The notes: generated from the letters alone by a model not told the origin. DNA of 64,000 nt from Arthrobacter terricola (GCF_004354015.1 NZ_SMRU01000002.1:214879-278878), one strand, 5' to 3'. Counted from the stretch's first letter, positions 36,901-44,775 are shown. Numbers and translations: made by a program.

Positions 36901-37463
36901 CTCAGCGTTGCTTGGGCTTCATGGACGCGGTCCTCGGTGTGGCGGCCGATCAGGACCATGAACAACGGGACCAAGGGAAGCGTCAAGACCACCACCACTG
37001 CGCTGACCCAGTCCGCGAAGAGGATCCGCACGCCCAGCAGCAGGGGTATGGCCGCGCAATTGACCAAGGCCGGCAGGTACTGGGTGTAATAGTTGTCGAG
37101 CGCATCAAGTCCGCGGGTCGCAAGGACCGCGAGGCCGCCGTCGTTCACGTCTCCGACCCTGCCCGCAGCGCCCGTGCCGAGGGCGCGCTGAAGAAGCCGC
37201 GAGCGCAGCTCCTCCTTGACTCCCAGCGCCGCCCGTCGAGCCGCCACGCCCTGGCCCCACACCGTCAAGGATCGCAGGACCGCACCCGCAGCGCCCCAGA
37301 TAAGGCCCTCCCGCCAGCCGGTAGAGCCAGCTGCCAGTCCGGTCAGCATGCCTGCGATGGACTGGGCGATCAGGATCAGGGACAGGGCCTTCAGCGTCGA
37401 GAGCAGGCCGAGGAGGTACAGCGCGGATCGGTTGGCCGGACCGGCGGGCAGTTCGGGTTTCAT
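33975..37463 (-). CDS. cydDC: fused CydD-CydC thiol reductant ABC exporter
   Basis: This 1162-residue protein fuses two ABC half-transporters. It has a CydD-like membrane domain (about residues 15-310), ABC domain 1 (Walker A GRSGSGKST near 364, signature LSPGELRRVAIARAL), and a Gly/Ala/Asp-rich linker (about 545-605). A CydC-like membrane domain (about 610-870) and ABC domain 2 (Walker A GPSGSGKTT near 973, signature LSGGERQRLAMARTL) follow. CydDC exports glutathione/cysteine or handles heme in other bacteria and is needed to assemble cytochrome bd. It starts three bases after the cydB stop and is the last gene of cydA-cydB-cydDC. Confidence 0.95.
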   Translation of the reverse strand: MKPELPAGPANRSALYLLGLLSTLKALSLILIAQSIAGMLTGLAAGSTGWREGLIWGAAGAVLRSLTVWGQGVAARRAALGVKEELRSRLLQRALGTGAAGRVGDVNDGGLAVLATRGLDALDNYYTQYLPALVNCAAIPLLLGVRILFADWVSAVVVVLTLPLVPLFMVLIGRHTEDRVHEAQATLRRLSGHILELAKGLPVLVGLGRAREQRQALEDLSEEYRSRTMGTLRIAFMSALALELIATISVAVVAVFIGVRLVAGDMGLEAGMLALILAPDCYLPLRELGTAHHASDDGREALSAANSVLDAPAGRELSASDSGSTNRTDGVVVSGLSVTYAGREVAAVGPVDFHAPAGEITALDGRSGSGKSTILGVLAGTIADGPQAGISGSVAGLGIGAVAWVPQHPVMVADTVLDEVTLYLNGGRTAFSSEDGPSTQAPGTAVAMDCLRRAAADHLASKHPAELSPGELRRVAIARALARLNAGATILLLDEPTAHLDAASAEAIRETLAGLRGAATVILVAHDAGTRRLADHIVELDGGTAKAAGVRAAAASGPPGTSDDAGTSASPDGNAAEETHQHGSRERQGVPSAHGTLASVLSPVRYKFVGAVLIAALASMFAVALSGLSGWLIIRASEQPPILYLLAAMVGVRFFGIGRAALRYCERLLVHDAAFAAMTRLRGALWAALSARALSVRRLLQGGNVLGAIVDDVDTLRDLLPRVVVPPLTALAVAVSGVVATALLVPEAVPAVVAAALVGLVVAPALAVLADRNSARAEQELRSLVLHDVASALDARAELSANGVGGAVLSSVTRRDNAATAAAQRSAWAEGVGQGATVLACTLAALAAGMLGASPVQSGTIAPAVLAVVVLLQLALVEPYGAVVSAVRQAPALASVLRRVAIVDTPAQPASASDPDGGVPGDGLIALPDRPDGAPGLLLDSLEASWPGTGPVFSGLSAEAVPGRWLSVTGPSGSGKTTLLSVLLGFLPASSGAAYLSGNAAWCPQEAHLFDSTIRGNLLLARPAGRKPNEEDMWQVLDAVGLSGLVKGLPAGLDSRIGPSGSFLSGGERQRLAMARTLLSGATVLLLDEPTAHLDAEAASLLMAELRQGLRHVTVVLVTHNPADISPDDNRLDLAMYKPAAGEKTADGDAHVHELTAPARLP

Positions 37464-37466
37464 GAT

Positions 37467-38558
37467 TTACTCGCCGGAGCCAGCCGAGGCGCCGCCAGCA
37501 GCCCCCGGTGCGCCCTTGTCGACCAGTACCTTGGCGGCAATCGCCGGAAGGAAGCCGTGCGCGGCCGGAATGTGCGCAGCGCTGACCCGCCGCCGGAACA
37601 CCCAGTAGGTCCAGGCCTGGTAGGCGATCACGAGCGGCAAGCCGATCGCCGCGACGACGCTCATCAGCCCCAGGGTGTAGGCGGAAGACGAAGCATTGGA
37701 AACGGTGAGGTCGAAGGCCGGGTCAACGGCCGAGGGAATGACCACCGGGAAAGCCGCTCCAAAGATGGACGCCGTTCCGCACACCAGGAACGCACCGAGG
37801 GCTCCGAAGGCCTTGCCCTCGGATCCTTGGCGGGCAAGGACCCAGGCAGCGCCGGCGGCCACGATTCCCAGGACAACGAGGAGCCAGGTCCATGGCTTGC
37901 CCGAAAGCAGTTGGACTGCCACCATCCAGGCAAGGAACGGGAGGAGGGCGAACGGTACCAGGCGGACGAACCAGCGGCGCGCGCGGTGCCGCACCTCGCC
38001 GTCGGTCTTGAGTGCCAGGAACGCCAATGAGTGCACCAGCGCGAACGCCGCAACAGCGAGGCCGCCAAGCACGGCGTAACCGTTGAACCAAGAGAAGGGA
38101 CCGCCTTGGCGGTCGCCGTTCGCGTTGATCGGAAGGCCGGTGGTGGTCAACGCGAGGGCCGCGCCCACACCGAAGGACGCGACGAACGAGCCCAGGGCGA
38201 TGGCCCAGTCCCACACTGTGCGCCAGCGCTCGGTGTCCACCTTGCCGCGGTATTCGAAGGCTACTGCCCGGAAGATCAAAGCCACCAGGACAAGCAGGAG
38301 GGGCAGATAAAGGGTTGAGAACAGCGAGGCGTACCAGCGCGGGAACGCGGCGAAGGTAGCGCCACCGGCGGTCAGCAGCCAGACTTCGTTCCCGTCCCAC
38401 ACGGGACCGATCGTGTTGAGGAGCACACGCCGGTCCGTGTTGTTCCGGGCGAACAGCTTCATCAGCATTCCGACGCCGAGGTCGAAGCCTTCAAGGAAGA
38501 GGTAGCCCGTCCAGAGGACGGCGATGGCGATGAACCAAATAGTAGGCAACAGTTCCAT
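37467..38558 (-). CDS. cydB: cytochrome bd ubiquinol/menaquinol oxidase subunit II
   Basis: This 363-residue membrane protein has about nine transmembrane helices. The N-terminal GYLFLEGFDLGVGML, NTIGPVWDGNEVWLLTAGGATFAAFP and ETYWVFRRRV-like C-terminal features (TYWVFRRRV) are hallmarks of CydB. Together with CydA it forms the high-affinity, bd-type terminal oxidase, here probably using menaquinol as in other actinobacteria. It lies 20 bases downstream of cydA. Confidence 0.96.
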   Translation of the reverse strand: MELLPTIWFIAIAVLWTGYLFLEGFDLGVGMLMKLFARNNTDRRVLLNTIGPVWDGNEVWLLTAGGATFAAFPRWYASLFSTLYLPLLLVLVALIFRAVAFEYRGKVDTERWRTVWDWAIALGSFVASFGVGAALALTTTGLPINANGDRQGGPFSWFNGYAVLGGLAVAAFALVHSLAFLALKTDGEVRHRARRWFVRLVPFALLPFLAWMVAVQLLSGKPWTWLLVVLGIVAAGAAWVLARQGSEGKAFGALGAFLVCGTASIFGAAFPVVIPSAVDPAFDLTVSNASSSAYTLGLMSVVAAIGLPLVIAYQAWTYWVFRRRVSAAHIPAAHGFLPAIAAKVLVDKGAPGAAGGASAGSGE

Positions 38559-38578
38559 TCGAAAGATCCCTCTGCTTC

Positions 38579-40180
38579 CTAGTAGGCGAATGCCAGGACG
38601 TCGTCGGTACCGCCGGGCTCGCCCGGGGCACCCGGTGTGCCGTCGTCGTCCCTCTTCTTGCTTTCATGCGCTTGGGCGAGTTCGGGCATCGCGGAGACTA
38701 CGCCGCCCCTTGTGTACTTGACCAAGAGCCGGACTTCGACCACCAGCAGAACTGCGTAGATGGAACCGAGGACCACCAGCGAGGTGATGATTTCGCCCGC
38801 GGAGACGCCCGGCGAAACCGCAGCTGCGGTGAACATGAAGACCTGGTCGATGCCGCTGGCGTCCGGGTTGGGGGCCACCACGAACGGTTGCCGTCCCATT
38901 TCAGTGAAGATCCACCCGGCCGCGTTGGCACCGAAGGGGGCGAGGATCCCGAAGACCGCCAGCCGCATGATCCAGCGGGACTGCGGCACCACGCCCTTGC
39001 GGGTCACCCACAAGGCAAGCAAAGCGGCGAAGGCGGCAAGACCACCGAATCCGATCATCATCCGGAAGCCCCAGTAGGTCACTTCCATGACGGGTACATA
39101 CTGGATTTGCTGTCCGGCGCGGTCGCCGTAGATGGGATCGTTCGGCACGTGCGTGCCGTACTTGGCTTTGTATTCGTCCAGCAGGCTATTAACGCCCTTG
39201 ACCTCGGTGGTGAAGTCACCCTTGGCCAGGAATGACAGGAGGCCCGGAACCTCGATGACGGCGACGATGTCGTTGCAGTTCTTGGAACCAAGGTTGCCTA
39301 CGCTCAGGACGGAGAAGCCGGTGCCGTCATGGCAAGCAGCTTCGGCCGCGGCCATTTTCATCGGTTGCTGTTGGAACATCAGTTTTCCCTGCAGGTCGCC
39401 GGTGACAGCGGTTCCGGCGAAGGAGATCATGGCAACCACCGCGCCAATCCGGAGCGAGCGGATCCACACTTTGTAATCCACTTTGTCCCGGCCGGGAATG
39501 TTCGCTCCGCCCGCAACCGCCCGTCCGTCAGCGTCCACCGTGTCGATGCCGTCGTGGCGGCGCCGCCACAAGTGGTACCAGGCGATTCCCAGCAGGAACC
39601 CGCCGGCCACCGCCAAGGCTCCGAAGAGGGTGTGGGGCACGGCAACCAGGGCTGTGTTGTTTGTGAAGACCGCCCATGCATCGGTCATGACGGGACGTCC
39701 GTTGACCATCTGCACGCCCACCGGGTGTTGCATCCAGGAGTTGGCCACGATGATGAAGTAGGCGGAGAGGAAGGAACCGACCACTGCGATCCAAAGACAC
39801 GCGAGGTGGACGCCGCGCTTGAGCTGCTTCCAACCAAAAATCCAGAGCCCAAGGAATGTTGACTCCACGAAGAACGCCAGGAGCGCCTCCAACGCCAAGG
39901 GGGCCCCGAAGACATCGCCAACGAAGCGGCTGTACTCGCTCCAGGCCATGCCGAACTGGAATTCCTGCACGATGCCGGTGGCGACGCCCATGATGAAGTT
40001 GATGAGGAAGAGCTTGCCCCAGAACTTGGTCATCCGGAGGTACTCCTCCTTGCCAGTCCGGTACCAGAGGGTCTGGATGACCGCGACAACAAGTCCCAGC
40101 CCGATTGTCAACGGCACCATCATGAAGTGGTAGACCGTCGTTATTCCAAATTGCCAACGTGCGATTTCCAAGGCGTCCAT
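38579..40180 (-). CDS. cydA: cytochrome bd oxidase subunit I
   Basis: This 533-residue multi-helix protein binds hemes b558, b595 and d and the quinol. The N-terminal RWQFGITTVYHFMMVPLTIGL includes H18, equivalent to the heme ligand His19 of E. coli CydA. The quinol-binding loop (around GVNSLLDEYKAKYGTHVPND) is of the short Q-loop type. I start at the ATG at 40180, preceded by GAGGA at good spacing; an upstream in-frame ATG (40195) adds MTRTA. The upstream region carries three inverted repeats shared with the divergent blaI gene, so transcription is probably repressed by BlaI. Confidence 0.95.
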   Translation of the reverse strand: MDALEIARWQFGITTVYHFMMVPLTIGLGLVVAVIQTLWYRTGKEEYLRMTKFWGKLFLINFIMGVATGIVQEFQFGMAWSEYSRFVGDVFGAPLALEALLAFFVESTFLGLWIFGWKQLKRGVHLACLWIAVVGSFLSAYFIIVANSWMQHPVGVQMVNGRPVMTDAWAVFTNNTALVAVPHTLFGALAVAGGFLLGIAWYHLWRRRHDGIDTVDADGRAVAGGANIPGRDKVDYKVWIRSLRIGAVVAMISFAGTAVTGDLQGKLMFQQQPMKMAAAEAACHDGTGFSVLSVGNLGSKNCNDIVAVIEVPGLLSFLAKGDFTTEVKGVNSLLDEYKAKYGTHVPNDPIYGDRAGQQIQYVPVMEVTYWGFRMMIGFGGLAAFAALLALWVTRKGVVPQSRWIMRLAVFGILAPFGANAAGWIFTEMGRQPFVVAPNPDASGIDQVFMFTAAAVSPGVSAGEIITSLVVLGSIYAVLLVVEVRLLVKYTRGGVVSAMPELAQAHESKKRDDDGTPGAPGEPGGTDDVLAFAY

Positions 40181-40220
40181 GGCTGTCCTCGTCATTCCGC
40201 CGCCCGCTCGCGGCGTCCAT

Positions 40221-40239
40221 TTTCTACGCTGCGTAGAAA
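40221..40239. promoter_or_regulatory. BlaI-type operator 1, cydA-proximal
   Basis: TTTCTACGCTGCGTAGAAA is a perfect palindrome with 9-bp arms around one base. It contains the TTCTAC-N5-GTAGAA core shared by the three repeats here. On the cydA strand it starts at the proposed -10 (TAGTTT, 40242-40237) and covers the likely transcription start. Confidence 0.75.
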
Positions 40240-40242
40240 CTA

Positions 40243-40267
40243 TTTGTTCTACACAGTGTAGAACAAA
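40243..40267. promoter_or_regulatory. BlaI-type operator 2, central
   Basis: A 25-base perfect palindrome has 12-bp arms (TTTGTTCTACAC and GTGTAGAACAAA) around a central A, the strongest of the set. It includes the TTCTAC-N5-GTAGAA core (40247-40263). On the cydA strand it spans the proposed -35 TTGTTC (40266-40261) and the 18-base spacer to TAGTTT, so an occupied site should block RNA polymerase. Confidence 0.78.
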
Positions 40268-40335
40268 CCCCGGGCAGTGTTTTCCCCACTCTTCCAGCGG
40301 CGTAGCAAACCCGCAACGACACGCCGCGCGCCTTG

Positions 40336-40352
40336 TTCTACCTCACGTAGAA
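40336..40352. promoter_or_regulatory. BlaI-type operator 3, blaI-proximal
   Basis: TTCTACCTCACGTAGAA has perfect 6-bp outer arms and a non-palindromic five-base centre. It lies 102 bases before the blaI start and is well placed for autoregulation. The space between operators 2 and 3 (40268-40335) shows nothing else recognisable. Confidence 0.65.
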
Positions 40353-40454
40353 TCACGGGCGGAAAAGCGGTAGATTGAACGTGGAATGTTGGATCGTCGC
40401 ACTCCCTCCAGCCCGCGGAGAAAGCGGGACTTGCGGAAAGTAAGGGATGCATTG

Positions 40455-40841
40455 ATGGCAAGTCTTGGTGAACTGGAACGGGCAGTCATGGACTTGCTCT
40501 GGGCAGGCCAGGGGGCTGCTACAGCCAATACACTTCGCGACCTCCTGGCACAGGATTCTGCTGCCACCGACGGCATTGCAGGACACCAAGGCAAGGACCT
40601 CGCGGTCACCACGGTCCTGACCGTCCTGTCCCGCCTCGAGAAGAAGGGCCTCGTGGAGCGCGAGCGCGGCACCCGCCCGCACCGCTACCAAGCCGTTTCG
40701 AGCCGCGCGGACCACACAGCCGACCTCATGCATGAGGCACTCGGATCCGCGCCGGACCGCGAAGCGGTGCTGGCCAGGTTCATTGGTTCCGTCAGCGAAA
40801 GCGAAGCCGCCACGTTACGCAAACTGCTCGGTAAAAACTAA
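40455..40841 (+). CDS. BlaI/MecI/CopY family transcriptional repressor
   Basis: This 128-residue protein has the family's N-terminal winged helix (LGELERAVMDLLWAGQ, then VTTVLTVLSRLEKKGLVERERG with the recognition helix and wing) and a C-terminal dimerisation helix pair (EAVLARFIGSVSESEAATLRKLL). Family members bind inverted repeats with a TACA/TGTA core and are removed by proteolysis (BlaI, MecI) or by metal (CopY). No CxC metal motif as in CopY is seen. ATG at 40455 with AAGGG eight bases upstream. The M56 peptidase gene follows after six bases. Position and operators suggest it controls cydABDC and itself. Confidence 0.93.
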   Translation: MASLGELERAVMDLLWAGQGAATANTLRDLLAQDSAATDGIAGHQGKDLAVTTVLTVLSRLEKKGLVERERGTRPHRYQAVSSRADHTADLMHEALGSAPDREAVLARFIGSVSESEAATLRKLLGKN

Positions 40842-40847
40842 CCACCC

Positions 40848-41837
40848 ATGTTCTGGACCTCATATTTTTTGGCGGTCCTTGCATTGGTACTGGCGTGGCC
40901 GGTTCCAGTCCTGTTGTCGCGCGCGGAATGGCCGGCGCGGGCCCCATTCATGGCAATGGTCCTGTGGCAGGCGATCGCGCTTGCCGGTGGCCTTTCGATG
41001 ATCGGGGCAATGCTTGTCTACGGACTTGAGCCGATCGGAGACAACCTCATTGCTGGCGTGCGTGCCCTCACCGGCATCGTGCTCCACAATGAGCCCACCA
41101 CGGCCCTTGGCTTCTGGCACTTGTTCGCCTTGTCCGCGGCGGCGCTCCTTGGCGCCCACCTCGTCTTCACCCTTCTCCTGACGTATGTGAAGATCGAACG
41201 GCAACGGCGGCGCCACCGGGAACTCCTCATGCTTCTCGCCTCGCCGTCCGACGACGGCCCGGGCACAGTGGTCATCAATCACGACTCCCCCGTGGCGTAC
41301 TGTCTTCCCGGTGGTGCTCGCTCCGTCACCGTGCTGTCCGACGGCTTGATGGCGGCCCTGGAACCCGACGAACTGCGGGCTGTCCTGATCCACGAAAACG
41401 CCCATCTGAGCCAACGGCACGACCTCTTGCTGTGGGCGTTCGCCGCTTGGCGCCAAGCACTCCCGTGGTTCCCCACCACCCGGCTCGCCCAGGTCGCCGT
41501 GAACTCCTTGATCGAGATGCTCGCCGACGACGCCGCCCTGCGCACCGAGAGCAAAGTAACCCTCATCAAGGCGATCGCGATCGTTGCCAGCGGCTCTGCC
41601 CGTCCGGCGGAGGCCGCCTTGCCCGGATCCAGGGCCGCCGGCATGGCGTCCGAGGACCGCAACATGAGCGGAACCGGCGGTGCCGACTCGCCGCGCACGA
41701 CGGCGTCACGCGTCAGCCGCCTGCTCTCACCCAAGCCCCCGCTTCCGTCCGGGCTGCGCGCCGTGGTGCTCGCAGCTTCGGCCCTGCTGCTGGCGGTACC
41801 GACCGGACTACTGATCGTGCCTGGCCTGCTGGGCTGA
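40848..41837 (+). CDS. M56 family (BlaR1/MecR1-type) membrane metallopeptidase
   Basis: This 329-residue membrane protein has about four transmembrane segments (near residues 3-25, 37-58, 90-112 and 302-325) and a zinc peptidase motif H182-E-N-A-H186 facing the cytosol. Unlike BlaR1/MecR1 it has no extracellular penicillin-binding sensor domain; after the last helix only a few residues remain. It probably cleaves the BlaI repressor in response to an unknown membrane or redox signal. A GCTGGGC/GCCCAGC hairpin (41828-41849) overlaps its stop codon. Confidence 0.9.
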   Translation: MFWTSYFLAVLALVLAWPVPVLLSRAEWPARAPFMAMVLWQAIALAGGLSMIGAMLVYGLEPIGDNLIAGVRALTGIVLHNEPTTALGFWHLFALSAAALLGAHLVFTLLLTYVKIERQRRRHRELLMLLASPSDDGPGTVVINHDSPVAYCLPGGARSVTVLSDGLMAALEPDELRAVLIHENAHLSQRHDLLLWAFAAWRQALPWFPTTRLAQVAVNSLIEMLADDAALRTESKVTLIKAIAIVASGSARPAEAALPGSRAAGMASEDRNMSGTGGADSPRTTASRVSRLLSPKPPLPSGLRAVVLAASALLLAVPTGLLIVPGLLG

Positions 41838-41927
41838 GGCCTGCCCAGCGTCCCGCGGCCAGAATCCCCGGACTCCGGGCGTCCCGGACTGCGGACCTCC
41901 GGGCCTCCGGGCTCAGGGTCCGCGGGG

Positions 41928-44036
41928 TCAGGCGTCGATGCGTTCCCTGTCGAGCTCCGAGGCTCCGGCGATGATGAAGTCCTTGCGGGGCGCCACATCG
42001 GACCCCATGAGCAAGTCGAAGATCTCCTCCGCTTGCTTCGCGTTTTCGATCCCCACCTTGCGAAGCGTCCGGTGCCGCGGATCCATCGTGGTTTCAGCCA
42101 ACTGCTCGGCGTCCATTTCGCCGAGGCCCTTGTACCTCTGGATGGGTTCCTTGTACCGCTTGCCTTCCTTCGCAAGCCGTGCAAGCAGGACATGGAGTTC
42201 GGCCTCGGAGTAGGTGTAGATCATCTCGTTGGCCTTCTGGCCGGCATTGATGACCTCGACACGGTGCAATGGCGGGACGGCCGCGTATACCCGGCCCTCA
42301 TCGATCATCGGGCGCATGTACCGGAAAAACAGGGTGAGCAGCAGCGTGCGGATGTGCGCGCCGTCGACGTCTGCGTCCGTCATCAGGATGACCTTGCCGT
42401 AGCGTGCAGCGTCGATGTCGAAGCTTCGACCCGAACCTGCGCCCACCACCTGGATGAGCGCAGCGCACTCCGCGTTGGAGAGCATGTCCCCCACGGAAGC
42501 CTTCTGCACGTTCAGGATTTTCCCTCGGATCGGCAACAGCGCCTGGAAGTCCGACGAGCGTGCCAGCTTGGCCGTGCCGAGGGCCGAGTCGCCTTCCACG
42601 ATGAACAGTTCGGAGCGCTTGACGTCGTCGGTGCGGCAATCGGCCAGCTTGGTCGGCATGGACGAGGTTTCGAGCGCATTCTTCCGGCGCTGCGTCTCCT
42701 TGTGGACGCGGGCCGAGATGCGCGACTTCATCTCGCTGACCATTTTTTCGAGCAGGAGGGTGGACTGGGCTTTGTCGTTGCGGTTGGCCGAGTTCAGTCG
42801 GGCGGTGATTTCTTCCTCGACCACCTTGGCGACAATTCCCCTGACCGCGGATGTGCCCAGGATTTCCTTGGTCTGGCCTTCGAACTGGGGTTCGGCCAAG
42901 CGGACCGTCAAGACCGCAGTCAAGCCGGCGAGGATGTCGTCCTTTTCGATCTTGTCGTTGCCGGCCTTGAGCTTACGGGCATTGGTTTCCACTGCTTTGC
43001 GGAACGTTTTCAGGAGCGCTTGTTCGAAGCCGGACTGGTGGGTTCCGCCTTTGGGCGTGGCGATGATGTTGACGAAGCTGCGCGTGGTGGTTTCGTAGCC
43101 GATCCCCCACCGGAGGGCGATGTCCACTTCGCAGTCGCGTTCGACGTCGGCGATCTTGCTATGGCCGTTTTCGTCCAGCACCGGTACTGTTTCCTTGAAT
43201 TTGCCGGCCCCATGGAGCCGCCAGACATCGGTGACTCCGGCGTCGACCGCAAGGAAGTCGACGAACTCGGAAATGCCGCCGTCGTGGTGGAAAACCTCTT
43301 CGTGCGGCCCGGCTTCACCGGGCGTGCCGTGAAGCCGGCGCTCATCGCGCACTGTGAGCTTGAGGCCGGGCACCAGGAACGATGTCTGGCGTGCACGCGC
43401 TGTCAGATCCTCGTAGGAGAACTTCGCGTCGGGAGTGAAGATCTGGCGGTCCGCCCAGTACCGGATCCGGGTTCCGGTCACGCCCCGCTTGGCCTTTCCG
43501 ACGACGTCCAGGACAGAGTTCTCGACGAACGGTTCGAACACGGAACTTGGGCTCGGCTTGGGTGACGTGTCCTTGAACCGGCCCGGCTCGCCACGCCGGA
43601 ACGACATTTGGTAGGTCTTGCCTCCACGGTCCACCTGCACATCGAGCCGGGACGAGAGTGCATTGACCACTGAAGCGCCGACGCCGTGGAGGCCGCCCGA
43701 CGCGGTGTAGGACCCGCCGCCGAACTTACCGCCGGCGTGCAGCTTGGTGAAGACCACTTCGACGCCGGTGAGTCCCGTTTTCGGTTCGACGTCCACGGGA
43801 ATGCCGCGGCCGTCGTCGTGGATTTCCACCGAGTTGTCCGCGTGCAGGATGATCTGGATATCGTGCCCGAACCCCGCAAGCGCTTCGTCCACCGAGTTGT
43901 CGATGATTTCCCAAAGGCAATGCATGAGTCCACGGGAGTCGGTGGATCCGATATACATGCCCGGGCGCTTGCGGACCGCTTCCAGGCCTTCCAGGACTGA
44001 AAGGTGCCGGGCGTTGTATTCAGAACTCGGTGCCAC
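41928..44036 (-). CDS. parE: DNA topoisomerase IV subunit B
   Basis: This 702-residue GHKL ATPase subunit has an ATP-binding region (ENSVDEALAG-like IIDNSVDEALAG, DDGRGIPVD, GGLHGVGASVVNALS), a transducer domain (about 250-400), a TOPRIM domain (EGDSALGTAKLARS and DADVDGAHIRTLL), and the C-terminal KGLGEMDAEQL segment that contacts ParC. It powers decatenation with ParC (29240-31786). GTG start at 44036. The 90 bases downstream contain short repeats of CTCCGGGC and no clean terminator. Confidence 0.92.
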   Translation of the reverse strand: MAPSSEYNARHLSVLEGLEAVRKRPGMYIGSTDSRGLMHCLWEIIDNSVDEALAGFGHDIQIILHADNSVEIHDDGRGIPVDVEPKTGLTGVEVVFTKLHAGGKFGGGSYTASGGLHGVGASVVNALSSRLDVQVDRGGKTYQMSFRRGEPGRFKDTSPKPSPSSVFEPFVENSVLDVVGKAKRGVTGTRIRYWADRQIFTPDAKFSYEDLTARARQTSFLVPGLKLTVRDERRLHGTPGEAGPHEEVFHHDGGISEFVDFLAVDAGVTDVWRLHGAGKFKETVPVLDENGHSKIADVERDCEVDIALRWGIGYETTTRSFVNIIATPKGGTHQSGFEQALLKTFRKAVETNARKLKAGNDKIEKDDILAGLTAVLTVRLAEPQFEGQTKEILGTSAVRGIVAKVVEEEITARLNSANRNDKAQSTLLLEKMVSEMKSRISARVHKETQRRKNALETSSMPTKLADCRTDDVKRSELFIVEGDSALGTAKLARSSDFQALLPIRGKILNVQKASVGDMLSNAECAALIQVVGAGSGRSFDIDAARYGKVILMTDADVDGAHIRTLLLTLFFRYMRPMIDEGRVYAAVPPLHRVEVINAGQKANEMIYTYSEAELHVLLARLAKEGKRYKEPIQRYKGLGEMDAEQLAETTMDPRHRTLRKVGIENAKQAEEIFDLLMGSDVAPRKDFIIAGASELDRERIDA

Positions 44037-44258
44037 GGGCTGGGCGCTCCTTCGGGGTGTAACACGGGTAAAACAAAGCTCCTCCTAGGTTAGTGGCATG
44101 AAGACCATGAGGCGTGCTGCCACTCCCAACCGTGCTGGACGCCACTTCCCCGTGTTACCTAGATGTGATACGCGGACAGCGAACGTGACCCGTCTTTGCC
44201 ATGGTTTTGGTTCGAATGCTGGTTATATGGGTACACAGAACTACTAAGGAGGCCGAAC

Positions 44259-44480
44259 ATGACAACAGCAGTTGCAGACCGCACACTCAATGCACTCGAC
44301 CGGTGCGACCGTTGCGGGGCCCAGGCATATGTCCGCGTTGTACTCGAGTCCTCCGGCGGCGAGCTGCTTTTCTGTGGCCACCACGCCCGTGCAGTTGAAG
44401 CCAAACTGCGTCCCCTGGCCTCGGACTGGCACGACGAAACCAGCCGCCTTCAGGAGAAGGAAGCCGTCCTGGCAGACTAG
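44259..44480 (+). CDS. DUF7455 small zinc-ribbon-like protein
   Basis: This 73-residue protein has two cysteine pairs (LDRCDRCGAQAYVRV, then LLFCGHHARAVEAKL), i.e. CxxC plus CxxH, fitting a small zinc ribbon. The family is near-universal in actinobacteria beside the principal sigma factor and parE; the function is unknown. AAGGAGG at 44246-44252 fixes the ATG at 44259. A longer in-frame start upstream has no support. A strong terminator follows at 44547-44588. Confidence 0.88.
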   Translation: MTTAVADRTLNALDRCDRCGAQAYVRVVLESSGGELLFCGHHARAVEAKLRPLASDWHDETSRLQEKEAVLAD

Positions 44481-44546
44481 CCGTTCGCGGCTTGCCAGGA
44501 CGATTGTCTGGCTGACACAACCTCACAGCGACAAGTTTGCAGCAAT

Positions 44547-44588
44547 GCGGCTGGACCCCCTCCGGATGGAGAGGGTCCAGCCGCTTTT
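44547..44588 (+). terminator. intrinsic terminator of the DUF7455 gene
   Basis: A 12-bp perfect stem (GCGGCTGGACCC at 44547-44558, GGGTCCAGCCGC at 44573-44584) with an inner CTCC/GGAG helix is followed by TTTT. It lies in the 339-base gap before sigA, which otherwise holds only the sigA terminator. Confidence 0.85.
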
Positions 44589-44736
44589 GTATAGGCAAGC
44601 CATTTGCGCAGGCAAGCCGTTTTCATAGGCAAGCAGCAGGCCATGGCTAGATGCACCGCCCCCGGGCCGGGCACAGCGCAAAGGGGCCCTGAAACCAAAG
44701 AGACCCTGGAAACAATAAACGCTTGGACGCAAAGAA

Positions 44737-44775
44737 CCCCCGGACGATCTGGATTGCTCTCAGTTCGTCCGGGGG
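44737..44775 (-). terminator. intrinsic terminator of sigA
   Basis: An 11-bp perfect stem (CCCCCGGACGA at 44737-44747, TCGTCCGGGGG at 44765-44775) is followed on the minus strand by TTCTTTG. It lies 45 bases beyond the sigA stop. Confidence 0.78.

Noticed and set aside
41850..41927. CTCCGGGC short repeats downstream of parE as a regulatory array
   Set aside because: The copies are irregular and few, in a 90-base GC-rich gap between convergent genes; more likely weak terminator structure.
44083..44100. CCTAGGTTAG upstream of parE resembling half of an iron box
   Set aside because: Only one half-site matches; the other arm is absent.
44205..44222. GGTTCGAATG-like T-arm sequence suggesting a tRNA upstream of the DUF7455 gene
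   Set aside because: No acceptor stem, D-arm or anticodon arm can be folded around it.
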